Source: an uncultured Caulobacterales bacterium (GTDB lineage Bacteria; Pseudomonadota; Alphaproteobacteria; Caulobacterales; Caulobacteraceae). Taken from it: a stretch of DNA of 46,259 bases. Below are positions 24,582-32,066 of the stretch, piece after piece. Position 1 is the first letter of the stretch. Every line of letters starts with the position of its first letter. A program made the translations under genes and the position numbers. The stretch is taken from contig CAIOJR010000190.1 in assembly GCA_903858685.1 (NCBI GenBank), positions 1 to 46,259 of the forward strand, in the 5' to 3' direction. The notes beneath the pieces were generated by a model, which was not told the origin of the DNA, ran no database searches, and saw only the letters and a program-made list of their open reading frames with translations.

Positions 24582-25193
24582 ATGAAAGACGAACTTCGCT
24601 GGAACAAGATTTTCGGCGGCATCCTCGGTGCGGTGCTGCTTTTGCTGGTTGTGCGTCAGGGCGCTGAAGTCCTGTTTGCGACCAAGCCCCCTGCAACGCC
24701 GGGCTACGCTGTAGCGGTGGCGGCGGGCGCTGGCGCTGCGGCGGAAGCTGTGGAGACTCCGCCGGAATGGGGAACGGATCTGGCCAAGGCCGATGTGGCC
24801 GCCGGAGAGGCGGTCTCCCAGAAGTGCGCTTCCTGCCACAACTTCGCCAATGGCGGACCGAACCAGACGGGCCCGAACCTTTGGGGCGTGATCGGCCGCA
24901 AGCCTGGCAGTCATGCAGGCTTCGCCTATTCGTCCGCCATGACGGACTTTTCGGGCAAGACGGCGGTCTGGGATTACCAGCACGTTTATGAGTTCCTGGC
25001 GGGTCCCGGCAACTATATCAGCGGAACCAAGATGTCCTTCGTGGGCCTGAAGAAAAAGGAAGATCGGATCAATCTGATCGCCTGGCTTCGTCAGCAAAGC
25101 TCCAGCCCGGCCGCTATTCCCGCGCCGAACCCGGCTGCGGCCAAGGCGGCGGACGCCAAGCCTGCGGCGGATGCGGCCAAGCCCGCCGCTTAA
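24582..25193 (+). CDS. membrane-anchored class I cytochrome c
   Basis: A 203-residue monoheme cytochrome of the CycM/c552 type. An uncleaved N-terminal anchor (about residues 11-31) and an Ala-rich linker precede the heme domain, with KCASCH (Cys82, Cys85, His86), TGPNLWGVIGRKPGSH and the axial Met151 in ISGTKMSFVGLKKK. The last 35 residues are a low-complexity Ala/Pro/Lys tail (PAAAKAADAKPAADAAKPAA). Such cytochromes carry electrons between the bc1 complex and oxidases at the membrane. It needs CcmAB-type maturation, two subunits of which are in this window. Divergent from kdsB-pheA; followed by a strong terminator. Confidence 0.92.
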   Translation: MKDELRWNKIFGGILGAVLLLLVVRQGAEVLFATKPPATPGYAVAVAAGAGAAAEAVETPPEWGTDLAKADVAAGEAVSQKCASCHNFANGGPNQTGPNLWGVIGRKPGSHAGFAYSSAMTDFSGKTAVWDYQHVYEFLAGPGNYISGTKMSFVGLKKKEDRINLIAWLRQQSSSPAAIPAPNPAAAKAADAKPAADAAKPAA

Positions 25194-25221
25194 GGTTTAC
25201 GGCGAGATCCTGAGATCAGAG

Positions 25222-25258
25222 ACGCCGTCGTCCAGCCAAGGACGGCGGCGTTTCTGTT
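25222..25258 (+). terminator. terminator after the cytochrome c gene
   Basis: A 12-base-pair stem, ACGCCGTCGTCC (25222-25233) with GGACGGCGGCGT (25240-25251), has one T-G wobble and loop AGCCAA; TTTCTGTTT follows. It sits 29 bases after the stop and 20 before the end of the convergent NlpC/P60 gene, and may act on both strands. Confidence 0.88.
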
Positions 25259-25278
25259 TGGGCCGACGGCGCTGGCCG

Positions 25279-26112
25279 TCAAAGGCGTCGCATGGCCGTG
25301 ATCTCGCCTCCGCCATTGGCGGCGATGCGAAGGCAGGCCTGATCCAGCGATTCAATCGCCACCGCCATGTGATGAGCATTGGCGTGGATCATCCTCTCCC
25401 CATCCAGCATCAGGGCCACATGCCCGCGCCAGAAGACCAGATCGCTGCGCCTTAGAGCGCTGCGCGCCGCCACCCTTTGTCCAACGTGCTGTTGCTGGTC
25501 GGAATCTCTTGGACAGGCGAGGCCACAGGCGCGCAGGGACTGTTGAACCAGTCCGGAGCAGTCCAGGCCGAGGCTCTCTACCCCGCCCCACAGATAGGGC
25601 GCGCCGAGAAACCGTTGGGCGACCGCCGCCGGATCGTCGCTCACCTGACCGACAGGCGCCAGGTGATCTGCAATGAACCATCCTCCCCCTCGCGCCTTCA
25701 CAAACCGTCCCTGCCGATCCTCCGCCTCAATCAGACTGTTGAGGGAATAGAGCCCGTATGCGAGCGATTTGATCGAGGGTGCGGTAAAAGCATAGGTGCG
25801 AATCGCACAAACGCGCAGACCGGCCCGCCGGGCGACGGGCGCAAGGCGCTCCAGATCCAGATAGCCGACATAGCCGTCGCGCAGGCTCTGGCCATAGGCA
25901 CAGCCCCCGGCAGTCTCCAGGATGCGGAACGCTTCGCCATAGAGCAGCTGGGACACCTGCTCCGCCGCCGCTTCCGGCGCATTACGCAACGGCGCGACAG
26001 GCGCGTCGACCGACCTGACGCTGGCGGCACGGTAGGCGTCAGCCGGCTCCAGCCCCTCCAGAGACACGCAGGCCACGCCATTGCGAATCAGCCGGGTGCG
26101 CGCGTCGCTCAT
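25279..26112 (-). CDS. NlpC/P60 (C40) peptidase with SH3-like domains
   Basis: A 277-residue cysteine peptidase. The C-terminal catalytic domain (from about 155) has Cys185 in GLDCSGLVQ, His231 in WRGHVALM and a third polar residue near His243/His247 (IHANAHHMAV). The N-terminal half is a pair of SH3-like modules, recognisable by SQLLYGEAFRILE and GYVGYLDLERLAP. No signal peptide is seen, so the protein probably cleaves peptidoglycan fragments in the cytoplasm, as dipeptidyl-peptidase VI types do (gamma-D-Glu to diamino acid bond). The start at 26112 overlaps the stop of the M17 aminopeptidase gene by ATGA, indicating a two-gene unit for muropeptide recycling. The role is inferred from family and partner. 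Confidence 0.88.
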   Translation of the reverse strand: MSDARTRLIRNGVACVSLEGLEPADAYRAASVRSVDAPVAPLRNAPEAAAEQVSQLLYGEAFRILETAGGCAYGQSLRDGYVGYLDLERLAPVARRAGLRVCAIRTYAFTAPSIKSLAYGLYSLNSLIEAEDRQGRFVKARGGGWFIADHLAPVGQVSDDPAAVAQRFLGAPYLWGGVESLGLDCSGLVQQSLRACGLACPRDSDQQQHVGQRVAARSALRRSDLVFWRGHVALMLDGERMIHANAHHMAVAIESLDQACLRIAANGGGEITAMRRL

Positions 26113-27509
26113 TGTCCGCCGCCGTAGCGCTGGCTGAGCAGGTGGAACAGGGCGCGGATCGCCTGAGCCTCCGCCCCTGCGGGCCGGCCGGGCTGGCTGC
26201 GCGGACGCCAGGCGAATAGGTCGAAATGGACCCAAGACCCCTTGGGCGCGAACCGGCGCAGATAGAGGGCGGCGGTCACCGATCCGGCCTGAGCCCAGGC
26301 GTCCGAATCATTCTTGAGGTCGGCTATGTCGGACTCCAGTGCTTCATCATATCCGTTCCACAGGGGCATGCGCCACAGCGGGTCCTCGACGGCGGCAGAG
26401 GCGGCGGCGATCTCTGCGGCCAATTGGTCATCATCTGTGTAGTAGGGGATGACTTCAGGCCCGAGCGCCACGCGCGCGGCGCCGGTCAGCGTGGCGAGAT
26501 CGATGGTCAAGTCTGGCGACAGTTCTTCGGCGCGGGTCAGGGCGTCCGCCAGGATGAGCCGGCCCTCGGCATCGGTGTTTCCCACTTCCACGGTCAGGCC
26601 CTTGCGGGTCGACAAGATGTCGCCGGGCCGCATCGCGTCTGCGGACACAGCATTTTCCACGGCTGGAACCAGCACGGCCAGACGCACAGCCAGATCCGCC
26701 TCCATCACCATCTTCGCCAGGGCCAGGACATGGGCTGCGCCCCCCATGTCCTTCTTCATCTGTCGCATGCCGCTGGATGGCTTGAGATCCAGACCGCCTG
26801 TGTCAAAGGTCACGCCCTTGCCCACCAGAGCGATCAGGGGGGCGCCGGGCGCGGCCCTGGCGCTGGTCCAGCTCATCTCGATGAGCCGCGGCCCGCGATC
26901 GGGCGCCGCGGCCCGGCCGACGGCGTGGATGCTGGGGTAGTTGGCCTCGATCAGCGCCTCGCCAGTGATGACGGATATGGCGGCGTCATGGGCCTGGGCA
27001 ATGTCGCGGGCGATGGTCTCGATCTGCAAGGGACCCATGTGGCTGGCCGGGCTGTTGATCATGTCCTTGGCGAGTGCGCAGGCGTCGGCAAGCCTTTGCA
27101 GGCGCGGCGCGTCCGGCCCGGCCACCAGTCTGGGACGGGGTTTGCCGCGGACAGATCGAAACCGGTCAAACACATAACCGCCCAAAGCAAAGGCGAGCGC
27201 CGCGTCGCCAGCCGGCCACGGCGGCGGTTCGGCAAACGCCCAGTCGCCATGAGGCAGGCGGCCGGCAAGCGCTCGCACAGCCTGAACCCCGCCGGTGGTC
27301 CTGCCCAATCCGAACCACGCCGTGCGACGCCCCTGCGAGTCGATGTCCAGCATCAGTCGTCCCGCCTGCCCGGCAAAGTCCTGTAGCGCACCAAGCGCAG
27401 CCAGGCCGGGATCGGCGGCGGTCAGAGCGGCAAACGCGTCCTCCGTCGTCAGATGAACGAGGCCAGCCTCTGTGCTGGATGAAACCAGACTATCATGGGG
27501 ATGGGGCAA
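26109..27509 (-). CDS. M17 leucyl aminopeptidase family protein
   Basis: A 466-residue metallo-aminopeptidase. The M17 catalytic domain holds VGKGVTFDTGGLDLKPS (Lys and Asp metal ligands), MKKDMGGAAHVLALAK and the hallmark NTDAEGRLILADAL with its catalytic Arg. The N-terminal domain is that of the alphaproteobacterial subfamily. No ATG exists in frame before the middle of the N-terminal domain. I chose the TTG at 27509, with GGAG about 9 bases upstream and giving the normal family length; TTG codons at about 27554 and 27617 are alternatives. Coupled to the NlpC/P60 gene. It probably removes N-terminal residues from peptides, including those from cell-wall turnover. Confidence 0.88.
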   Translation of the reverse strand: MPHPHDSLVSSSTEAGLVHLTTEDAFAALTAADPGLAALGALQDFAGQAGRLMLDIDSQGRRTAWFGLGRTTGGVQAVRALAGRLPHGDWAFAEPPPWPAGDAALAFALGGYVFDRFRSVRGKPRPRLVAGPDAPRLQRLADACALAKDMINSPASHMGPLQIETIARDIAQAHDAAISVITGEALIEANYPSIHAVGRAAAPDRGPRLIEMSWTSARAAPGAPLIALVGKGVTFDTGGLDLKPSSGMRQMKKDMGGAAHVLALAKMVMEADLAVRLAVLVPAVENAVSADAMRPGDILSTRKGLTVEVGNTDAEGRLILADALTRAEELSPDLTIDLATLTGAARVALGPEVIPYYTDDDQLAAEIAAASAAVEDPLWRMPLWNGYDEALESDIADLKNDSDAWAQAGSVTAALYLRRFAPKGSWVHFDLFAWRPRSQPGRPAGAEAQAIRALFHLLSQRYGGGQ

Positions 27510-27558
27510 GGGGCGGCGCTCCAGATTAAAGGGACGAATGGTCCCGTGACTCAATTTG

Positions 27559-27573
27559 TTAACCGTAAATTGA
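27559..27573. promoter_or_regulatory. possible CtrA-like box
   Basis: TTAA-CCGTAAA-TTGA: a TTAA-N7-TTGA, one base from the CtrA consensus. It lies in the 107-base interval between the M17 start on the minus strand and the TPR gene on the plus strand, 44 bases upstream of the latter. Single near-matches occur by chance, so the call is weak. Confidence 0.25.
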
Positions 27574-27616
27574 TCTGACCGCCGGATCGTCCCACAGGCG
27601 TCCCGCCGCAGTCTCA

Positions 27617-28459
27617 ATGCGATCCCTCAACATGTGTATGAACAGATCGTCCGCTGCAACCGCCCCTTGCCTGATGGTGGCGACATCGGCGGCGGCTATG
27701 GCTCTGTCGCTGGCCGTGTCGGCGTCAGCCGCCGCGCCGGCGTCTTCCCCTGCGCCGACCGGATCAACCGCGGCAAGCGCCAGGCCCGCCGCGCCCGACG
27801 CCAGCCTTCAAAAGGCCACGCCTGAACAGCGGGCGGCGGCGGAACGTTATCCGCCCGTCGCACGGGCTGCGTTCTGGGCGCATGAGGCCGATCTTGATCC
27901 GGCGGACGTGACCGCCGGCGTCAAGCTCGCCACGGCTCTGCGTCAACTTGGTCGGCTGGAGGAGGCTGACGCCGCCGCATCACGGGTTCTGATGGTCGAT
28001 CCGACCAATCTGGAGGCTCTGATCGAAGTGTCGCGGGCACGCATCAGCGCGCGCCAGGGCTTTTTCGCGATTCAACCCCTGAAGCTCGCCATGACCAGGG
28101 CGCCGAAGGACTGGCGAGCGCCGTCCCTTCTCGGCGTGGCGCTGGAGCAGAGCGAGAGGCTGGACGAGGCGCGCGAGGCCTATAGGCAGGCGCTGGCCCT
28201 GTCGCCGGACAACCCCGCTGTCCTGTCCAATCTGGGTTTGTCCTTCGCCTCGCACGGGGAACCGGCGCAGGCGGAGCCGCTGTTGCGCAGGGCGGTCTTG
28301 CAGCCGGGCGCCACGGCGCAGGAGCGTCAGAATCTGGCGGTGTTTCTGGGCACTCAAGGGCGCATGGACGAGGCGGAAAAACTGATTCGCGAAGACCTGC
28401 CGCCAGACCTTGCGGCCGCCAATCTCGCCTATCTGAGATCGCTTCAGACAAAGCCCTGA
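27617..28459 (+). CDS. exported tetratricopeptide-repeat protein
   Basis: A 280-residue protein. The N-terminus is a signal sequence (hydrophobic AAAMALSLAVSASAAAP, cleavage about residue 38) followed by an Ala/Pro/Ser-rich spacer of some 30 residues. TPR units then run from about residue 95: GVKLATALRQLGRLEEADAA, LGVALEQSERLDEAREAY, LSNLGLSFASHGEPAQAEP and NLAVFLGTQGRMDEAEKL. The arrangement resembles TadD-type or other periplasmic TPR scaffolds. No tad pilus genes are nearby, so I do not assign that name. Start may be 27617 or the ATG codons at 27632 and 27638. Function unknown; probably protein-protein interaction in the periplasm. Confidence 0.82.
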   Translation: MRSLNMCMNRSSAATAPCLMVATSAAAMALSLAVSASAAAPASSPAPTGSTAASARPAAPDASLQKATPEQRAAAERYPPVARAAFWAHEADLDPADVTAGVKLATALRQLGRLEEADAAASRVLMVDPTNLEALIEVSRARISARQGFFAIQPLKLAMTRAPKDWRAPSLLGVALEQSERLDEAREAYRQALALSPDNPAVLSNLGLSFASHGEPAQAEPLLRRAVLQPGATAQERQNLAVFLGTQGRMDEAEKLIREDLPPDLAAANLAYLRSLQTKP

Positions 28460-28471
28460 GCCTTGCCGCCC

Positions 28472-28493
28472 GACCGGGGCGGCCACCCCGGTC
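28472..28493 (+). terminator. strong hairpin after the TPR gene
   Basis: GACCGGGG (28472-28479) pairs perfectly with CCCCGGTC (28486-28493), loop CGGCCA, 13 bases after the stop. The stem can extend by GCCC/GGGC with a bulge. There is no T tract, so it may protect the 3' end or work with Rho rather than be a classic terminator. Confidence 0.4.
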
Positions 28494-28573
28494 CGGGCAA
28501 TCAATCATGACCCAAACGGACGGGGATGTCATAAGATACGTATTTTCCGACGAAGTGGACATCGGCTCGTCAC

Positions 28574-28606
28574 AAAAAATGCTCTAATCATATAGGGTTA
28601 TGAGCA
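28574..28606 (-). terminator. terminator after the alpha/beta hydrolase gene
   Basis: On the minus strand TGCTC-A-TAA pairs with TTA-GAGCA across a 10-base AT-rich loop, with one bulged A, and is followed by TTTTTT (28579-28574). It lies 26 bases after the hydrolase stop, in an unusually AT-rich stretch (28500-28631) that holds no gene. Confidence 0.6.
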
Positions 28607-28631
28607 AAATCGAATTAGATCGGCTTTTGTT

Positions 28632-29594
28632 CTAGAGGCCGTTCGCCTTCAGGAATGCTTTCAGATCAGAGGCGGACTGTTCCGGGATCTCCATCTGGGG
28701 CGAGTGGCCAACCTTGGGATAGATGATCAACCGGGCGCCTGGAATGGCGCTGGCGAACTGGCGTCCGTGAGCGACGGGAATCACATTGTCATCCTCCCCA
28801 TGCATGACGAGAGTGGGCGCATGGATCTGGGCCATGCGTTCCGGCGTAGCGATAAAATAGGCGCCGGACTGCATGCCCATCAGGATCTGCGGATGATCCG
28901 GCGCACGCGCCTCGTCCGCGAAACGGTTGATCAGGCCCGCATCAACGCGGGACGGGTCGTAAAAAGCCTTGCGGGCGCCCTCTGCAATGATGGGCTTCAG
29001 GTCGATCTGGCTTAACAGCCAGCGTCCCCAGCCGGTGCGCAAAAGCTTGAACGCCAAAGCCGTCTTTGCGTTCGATCCCGTTCGGGGCCAACCAGCCGCA
29101 TCGATCAGGATGAGCGCTTTCAATCGGTCGGGATGGCGAAGCGCAAAGGTCCACGCCACGCCTCCGCCCATGGAATTGCCCGCCATGACGAAGCGTGGCG
29201 CGTGAAGCCGCTCGGTGACCGTCGCCACCAGATCGGCATAGGCGAGATTTCCGCCGACATAGTTTGGCGGCGCGCGGGTCAGTCCATGCCCGGGCAGGTC
29301 CAGACTGATGATCCGATAATCCGCGCCAAGCGCCTTGATCCAACTGTTCCAGGTGGCGGTGGAATCTGCAAAGCCGTGCACCAGCACCAGCACCGGCGCG
29401 TCTGAACGCCCCTCGTCGCGATAATGCAGATGCAGCCCCCCGGGCAGGTCCATGAAGCGCGAGGCGGGCATCGCATAGCGCGCCTCCAGGGTGGCGTAGG
29501 GAACGGGTCCGCGCCGCACCGCCAAAAAGAGCAGCCCCAGCCCGACCACCACAAGACAGGCGCCGATGGCCAGCCATTTCAGGACGTTCGGCAT
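28632..29594 (-). CDS. membrane-anchored alpha/beta hydrolase
   Basis: A 320-residue hydrolase with an N-terminal membrane anchor (about residues 6-26). The oxyanion segment is LVHGFADSTATW, the nucleophile Ser141 lies in MAGNSMGGG, the acid in HGEDDNVIP and the His in KVGHSPQMEIP: a complete catalytic triad in the order of epoxide-hydrolase/esterase-like enzymes. The cap region (about 165-240) is variable and gives no clue to substrate. It probably faces the periplasm. The neighbour upstream on the same strand is the MoeB/ThiF-like gene, 17 bases away, so co-transcription is likely without obvious functional link. Confidence 0.9.
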   Translation of the reverse strand: MPNVLKWLAIGACLVVVGLGLLFLAVRRGPVPYATLEARYAMPASRFMDLPGGLHLHYRDEGRSDAPVLVLVHGFADSTATWNSWIKALGADYRIISLDLPGHGLTRAPPNYVGGNLAYADLVATVTERLHAPRFVMAGNSMGGGVAWTFALRHPDRLKALILIDAAGWPRTGSNAKTALAFKLLRTGWGRWLLSQIDLKPIIAEGARKAFYDPSRVDAGLINRFADEARAPDHPQILMGMQSGAYFIATPERMAQIHAPTLVMHGEDDNVIPVAHGRQFASAIPGARLIIYPKVGHSPQMEIPEQSASDLKAFLKANGL

Positions 29595-29611
29595 CAGGCG
29601 TTCCCCGCTCT

Positions 29612-30361
29612 TCAGTGTGCGCCGGCGCAGGCCGGGCAGGCGGGGTCCTTGTGAAGCCGGACAGTTCGCGCCTCTGCGCCGAGAGCGTCGTAGATCAGCA
29701 GGCGTCCCGTCAAGTCGGGTTTGAGGCCCGTGACTAGCTTGATGGCTTCCAGCGCCATCATGGAACCGATCACGCCCGCCAGAGCGCCCATCACCCCGAC
29801 GCGCTGGCAGGTCTCAGCGTCCGGCGGAATCTCGGGCGTCAGGCAGCGATAGCAGGGCCCGTTTGGCTGGCAGAAAGCGCCGACCTGACCGGTCCAGCGG
29901 CCAATCGCCCCCGACACGAGCGGTTTGCCGAGGGCCAGACAGGCCTCATTCACGATGAAGCGGGCGGCGAAATCGTCGGTCCCGTCCAGCACCAGGTCAT
30001 AGGGCGCCAGTATGCGCCCTGCATTTTGTCCTGTGACGGGCTCGGCATGGGTCTCGATCACCACATGGGGGTTGAGACTGGCCAGATGCGCAGCGGCGGC
30101 CTTGACCTTCGGCGTTTCCATATCGGACGTGGCGTAGATGATCTGTCTTTGCAGGTTGGACAGGGACACATGGTCGGGATCCGCCAGACCGAGCCGACCG
30201 ATCCCCGCCGCCGCCAGATAGAGGCTGGCGGGCGCGCCCAGCCCGCCGACGCCGACGATCAGAACGCTGGCGGATTTCAGTTTTTGCTGCCCTGGTCCAC
30301 CGATTTCGCGCAGCACCAGATGGCGGGCGTAACGCTCCACCTCCTCGTCGGAAAAGCTCAT
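29612..30361 (-). CDS. MoeB/ThiF-family adenylyltransferase
   Basis: A 249-residue E1-like enzyme that adenylates the C-terminal Gly-Gly of a ubiquitin-like sulfur carrier (MoaD or ThiS). The nucleotide site is VGVGGLGAPASLYLAAAG; NLQRQIIY supplies the arginines; DGTDDFAARFIVNEAC is next. A zinc site is formed by CYRC and CPAC, and the catalytic Cys probably lies in AETCQRVGVMG. No rhodanese domain. The ATG at 30361 follows the yggS stop by one base; the frame extends upstream to 30412 inside yggS and is rejected. Whether it serves molybdopterin or thiamine cannot be told, though a ThiE-like gene lies 700 bases away. Confidence 0.9.
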   Translation of the reverse strand: MSFSDEEVERYARHLVLREIGGPGQQKLKSASVLIVGVGGLGAPASLYLAAAGIGRLGLADPDHVSLSNLQRQIIYATSDMETPKVKAAAAHLASLNPHVVIETHAEPVTGQNAGRILAPYDLVLDGTDDFAARFIVNEACLALGKPLVSGAIGRWTGQVGAFCQPNGPCYRCLTPEIPPDAETCQRVGVMGALAGVIGSMMALEAIKLVTGLKPDLTGRLLIYDALGAEARTVRLHKDPACPACAGAH

Positions 30362-30362
30362 T

Positions 30363-31061
30363 CTACCGGGCCCCGAACACAGCCGAGCCGACCCGGACCG
30401 AGGTGGCGCCAAACCGCACAGCCGTCTCGAAATCCGCGCTCATGCCCATGGATAGGCTGAAAAGGTCGTTGCGCCGGGCGATGGCGGCGAGAAGGGCGAA
30501 ATGGGGTCCTGCCGCCTCGCCGGCGGGGGGAATGCACATCAGCCCCTCGACCAAGAGGCCATATTCGGACCGTGCCCGCGCAATGAAGGCGTCAGCCTGC
30601 GCGGGATGGACACCCGCCTTCTGCGGCTCCTCGCCCGTATTGACCTGGACGTAAAGGCGCGGCAGGCGTGCGCCTTTTGCGCCCGCTTCCGCCAGAGCCT
30701 GGGCCAGACTGTCGCGATCCACGGTCTCGATCACGTCGAACAGAGCGATCGCCTGTTTGACCTTGTTGGTCTGCAAGGGGCCGATCAGGCGCAACTCCAG
30801 ATCGGGATAGTCCTCTCTCCTGTCCTGCCAGCGGGTCTGAGCCTCCTGAACGCGGTTCTCGCCAAAGACGCGCTGACCGGCGGTCAGGACGGGCGCGATC
30901 CGGTCCCAGGCTTGGGTCTTGCTCACCGCGACCAGGGTTGGAAGGTCAAGGCGCCCTGCGCCCTTGGCGGCGGCGGCGATACGGGCAAGGATGGCGGCGC
31001 GCGCGATGGCGGGGTCGAACCCGGCGGCGTCAGAATCAGCAAAAGGCGAGGTGTCGGACAT
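30363..31061 (-). CDS. yggS: YggS/PLPBP pyridoxal-phosphate homeostasis protein
   Basis: A 232-residue single-domain PLP-binding protein with a fold type III barrel. The Schiff-base Lys is in TLVAVSKTQAWD; family motifs are VFGENRVQEAQTRW, LIGPLQTNKVKQAIA, YVQVNTGEEPQKAGV, LMCIPPAGEAAGPHF, LSMGMSADFETAVRFG and the phosphate-binding VRVGSAVFG. The N-terminal 20 residues are non-conserved. It controls free PLP and amino-acid pools. The ATG at 31061 shares its last base position with the TTG of the divergent ThiE-like gene. It heads the minus-strand series yggS, MoeB/ThiF-like, hydrolase. Confidence 0.95.
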   Translation of the reverse strand: MSDTSPFADSDAAGFDPAIARAAILARIAAAAKGAGRLDLPTLVAVSKTQAWDRIAPVLTAGQRVFGENRVQEAQTRWQDRREDYPDLELRLIGPLQTNKVKQAIALFDVIETVDRDSLAQALAEAGAKGARLPRLYVQVNTGEEPQKAGVHPAQADAFIARARSEYGLLVEGLMCIPPAGEAAGPHFALLAAIARRNDLFSLSMGMSADFETAVRFGATSVRVGSAVFGAR

Positions 31062-31687
31062 TGGCGGAGACGGGTCTGGAAAAGCTTTGGAACGAAGCCC
31101 TCTACTTGCGCCGTCATGCGTTGAAGCGAAAGGGCGAGTTTGTGCTTCCGCCGCTTTGGTTCCTCACAGACCCCGCAAGAATGGCCGATCCTGCGGCGCT
31201 GGCGGCCCGGTTGCCGCGTGGCGCCGGCGTGATCTATCGCGGCTTCGGCCGGAGCGAGAGCCTGATGGAGGCGCAACAATTGGCCAGGGTCGCGCGCGCA
31301 GAAGGGCTGGTGTTGCTGATAGGGCTCGACGCCCGTCTTGCAGCGCGCGTGGGAGCGCATGGCGTGCATCTGCCGGAGCGACTGGCCCATCTGGCGCCGC
31401 GATTGCGCAGGCGCAGGCCCGGCTGGATCATCACGGTCGCCGCCCATAACCCCACCGCGCTGGGACGGGCGGCCAGGTTCGGCGCTGATGCGGCGCTCCT
31501 GTCAGCCGTCTTTCCGAGCCGCAGTCCTTCAGCCGGTCGTCCCTTGGGCGTGGTGCGATTTGCCGCAATGACGCGGAAGGCTCGTCTGCCCGTTGTGGCG
31601 CTGGGCGGGATCAAGCCGGGCAATATCAGGCGATTGTGTCACAGCGGGGCGGCAGGGGTGGCCGCCATTGACGGTCTCAGAACTTGA
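31061..31687 (+). CDS. ThiE/TenI-like thiamine-phosphate synthase family protein
   Basis: A protein of about 208 residues with the TIM-barrel motifs of thiamine-phosphate synthases in diverged form: LPPLWFLTDPARMADP, GAHGVHLPERLAHL (for the usual HLGQ), AAHNPTALGRAARFGADAALLSAVF and VVALGGIKPGNIRRLC with GVAAIDGL. ThiE normally has GPVFxTxTK; here it reads SAVFPSRSPSAG, as in TenI-type relatives, so catalysis of thiamine phosphate formation is unproven. There is no in-frame ATG before the conserved part. The TTG at 31061 is one choice; TTG at 31106 or 31121 and GTG at 31142 (after AAAGGGCGAG) are alternatives. The last 11 bases overlap the convergent NtrZ-like gene. Confidence 0.78.
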   Translation: MAETGLEKLWNEALYLRRHALKRKGEFVLPPLWFLTDPARMADPAALAARLPRGAGVIYRGFGRSESLMEAQQLARVARAEGLVLLIGLDARLAARVGAHGVHLPERLAHLAPRLRRRRPGWIITVAAHNPTALGRAARFGADAALLSAVFPSRSPSAGRPLGVVRFAAMTRKARLPVVALGGIKPGNIRRLCHSGAAGVAAIDGLRT

Positions 31688-32066
31688 AGGCTGTTTCCAG
31701 ATGCACCCGCGGCGCCGTGTCCTGGGGCGTCAACTTCTGCGGCTGGGCCAGTTTGTCGCCCAGATTGACGGAGCCGCCAACGCGGATATTCGGCGTCAGG
31801 TGCAGATAGGCCCCCGCCTTCACATCCTTCCAGTCCATATCGCGTCCCAGAGGACGTTCCATGTCGAGTTTCAGGCCCCAGCGGTCGCTGCTTCCCAACT
31901 GGATCGTGTTGTGATCGGGAATAATGGACCAAGGCGCAGTGGGGTCTATATCGCCCGTGAAATTGTTGGGCGTGCTCGGACGCGACGGATCGGCAAAAGC
32001 AGCGCCCGCCGCTCCTGTCGCCAGGAGCGCCGCAGCCAAACTGGCCATGGTCGCTATCCGTTTCAT
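31677..32066 (-). CDS. ntrZ: NtrZ-like periplasmic protein
   Basis: A 129-residue exported protein: signal peptide with cleavage near residue 25 (GAAFADPS), then a beta-rich domain with DRWGLKLDMERPLGRDMDW, KDVKAGAYLHLTPNIRVGG and a final RVHLETAFKF, ending in the aromatic residue typical of small outer-membrane-like strands. In Caulobacter crescentus the gene in the same position, between a ThiE-like gene and the DUF3576-leuS-lptE-holA series, is (from memory) ntrZ, whose periplasmic product restrains the NtrY-NtrX two-component system. Synteny and size agree; I could not align sequences. It is alone on its strand, with its promoter in the 32067-32410 gap. Confidence 0.68.
   Translation of the reverse strand: MKRIATMASLAAALLATGAAGAAFADPSRPSTPNNFTGDIDPTAPWSIIPDHNTIQLGSSDRWGLKLDMERPLGRDMDWKDVKAGAYLHLTPNIRVGGSVNLGDKLAQPQKLTPQDTAPRVHLETAFKF

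Noticed and set aside
28500-28631. AT-rich stretch as a sign of a mobile element or attachment site.
   Set aside because: No direct repeats, integrase or tRNA nearby; the composition is explained by a terminator and a short non-coding end.
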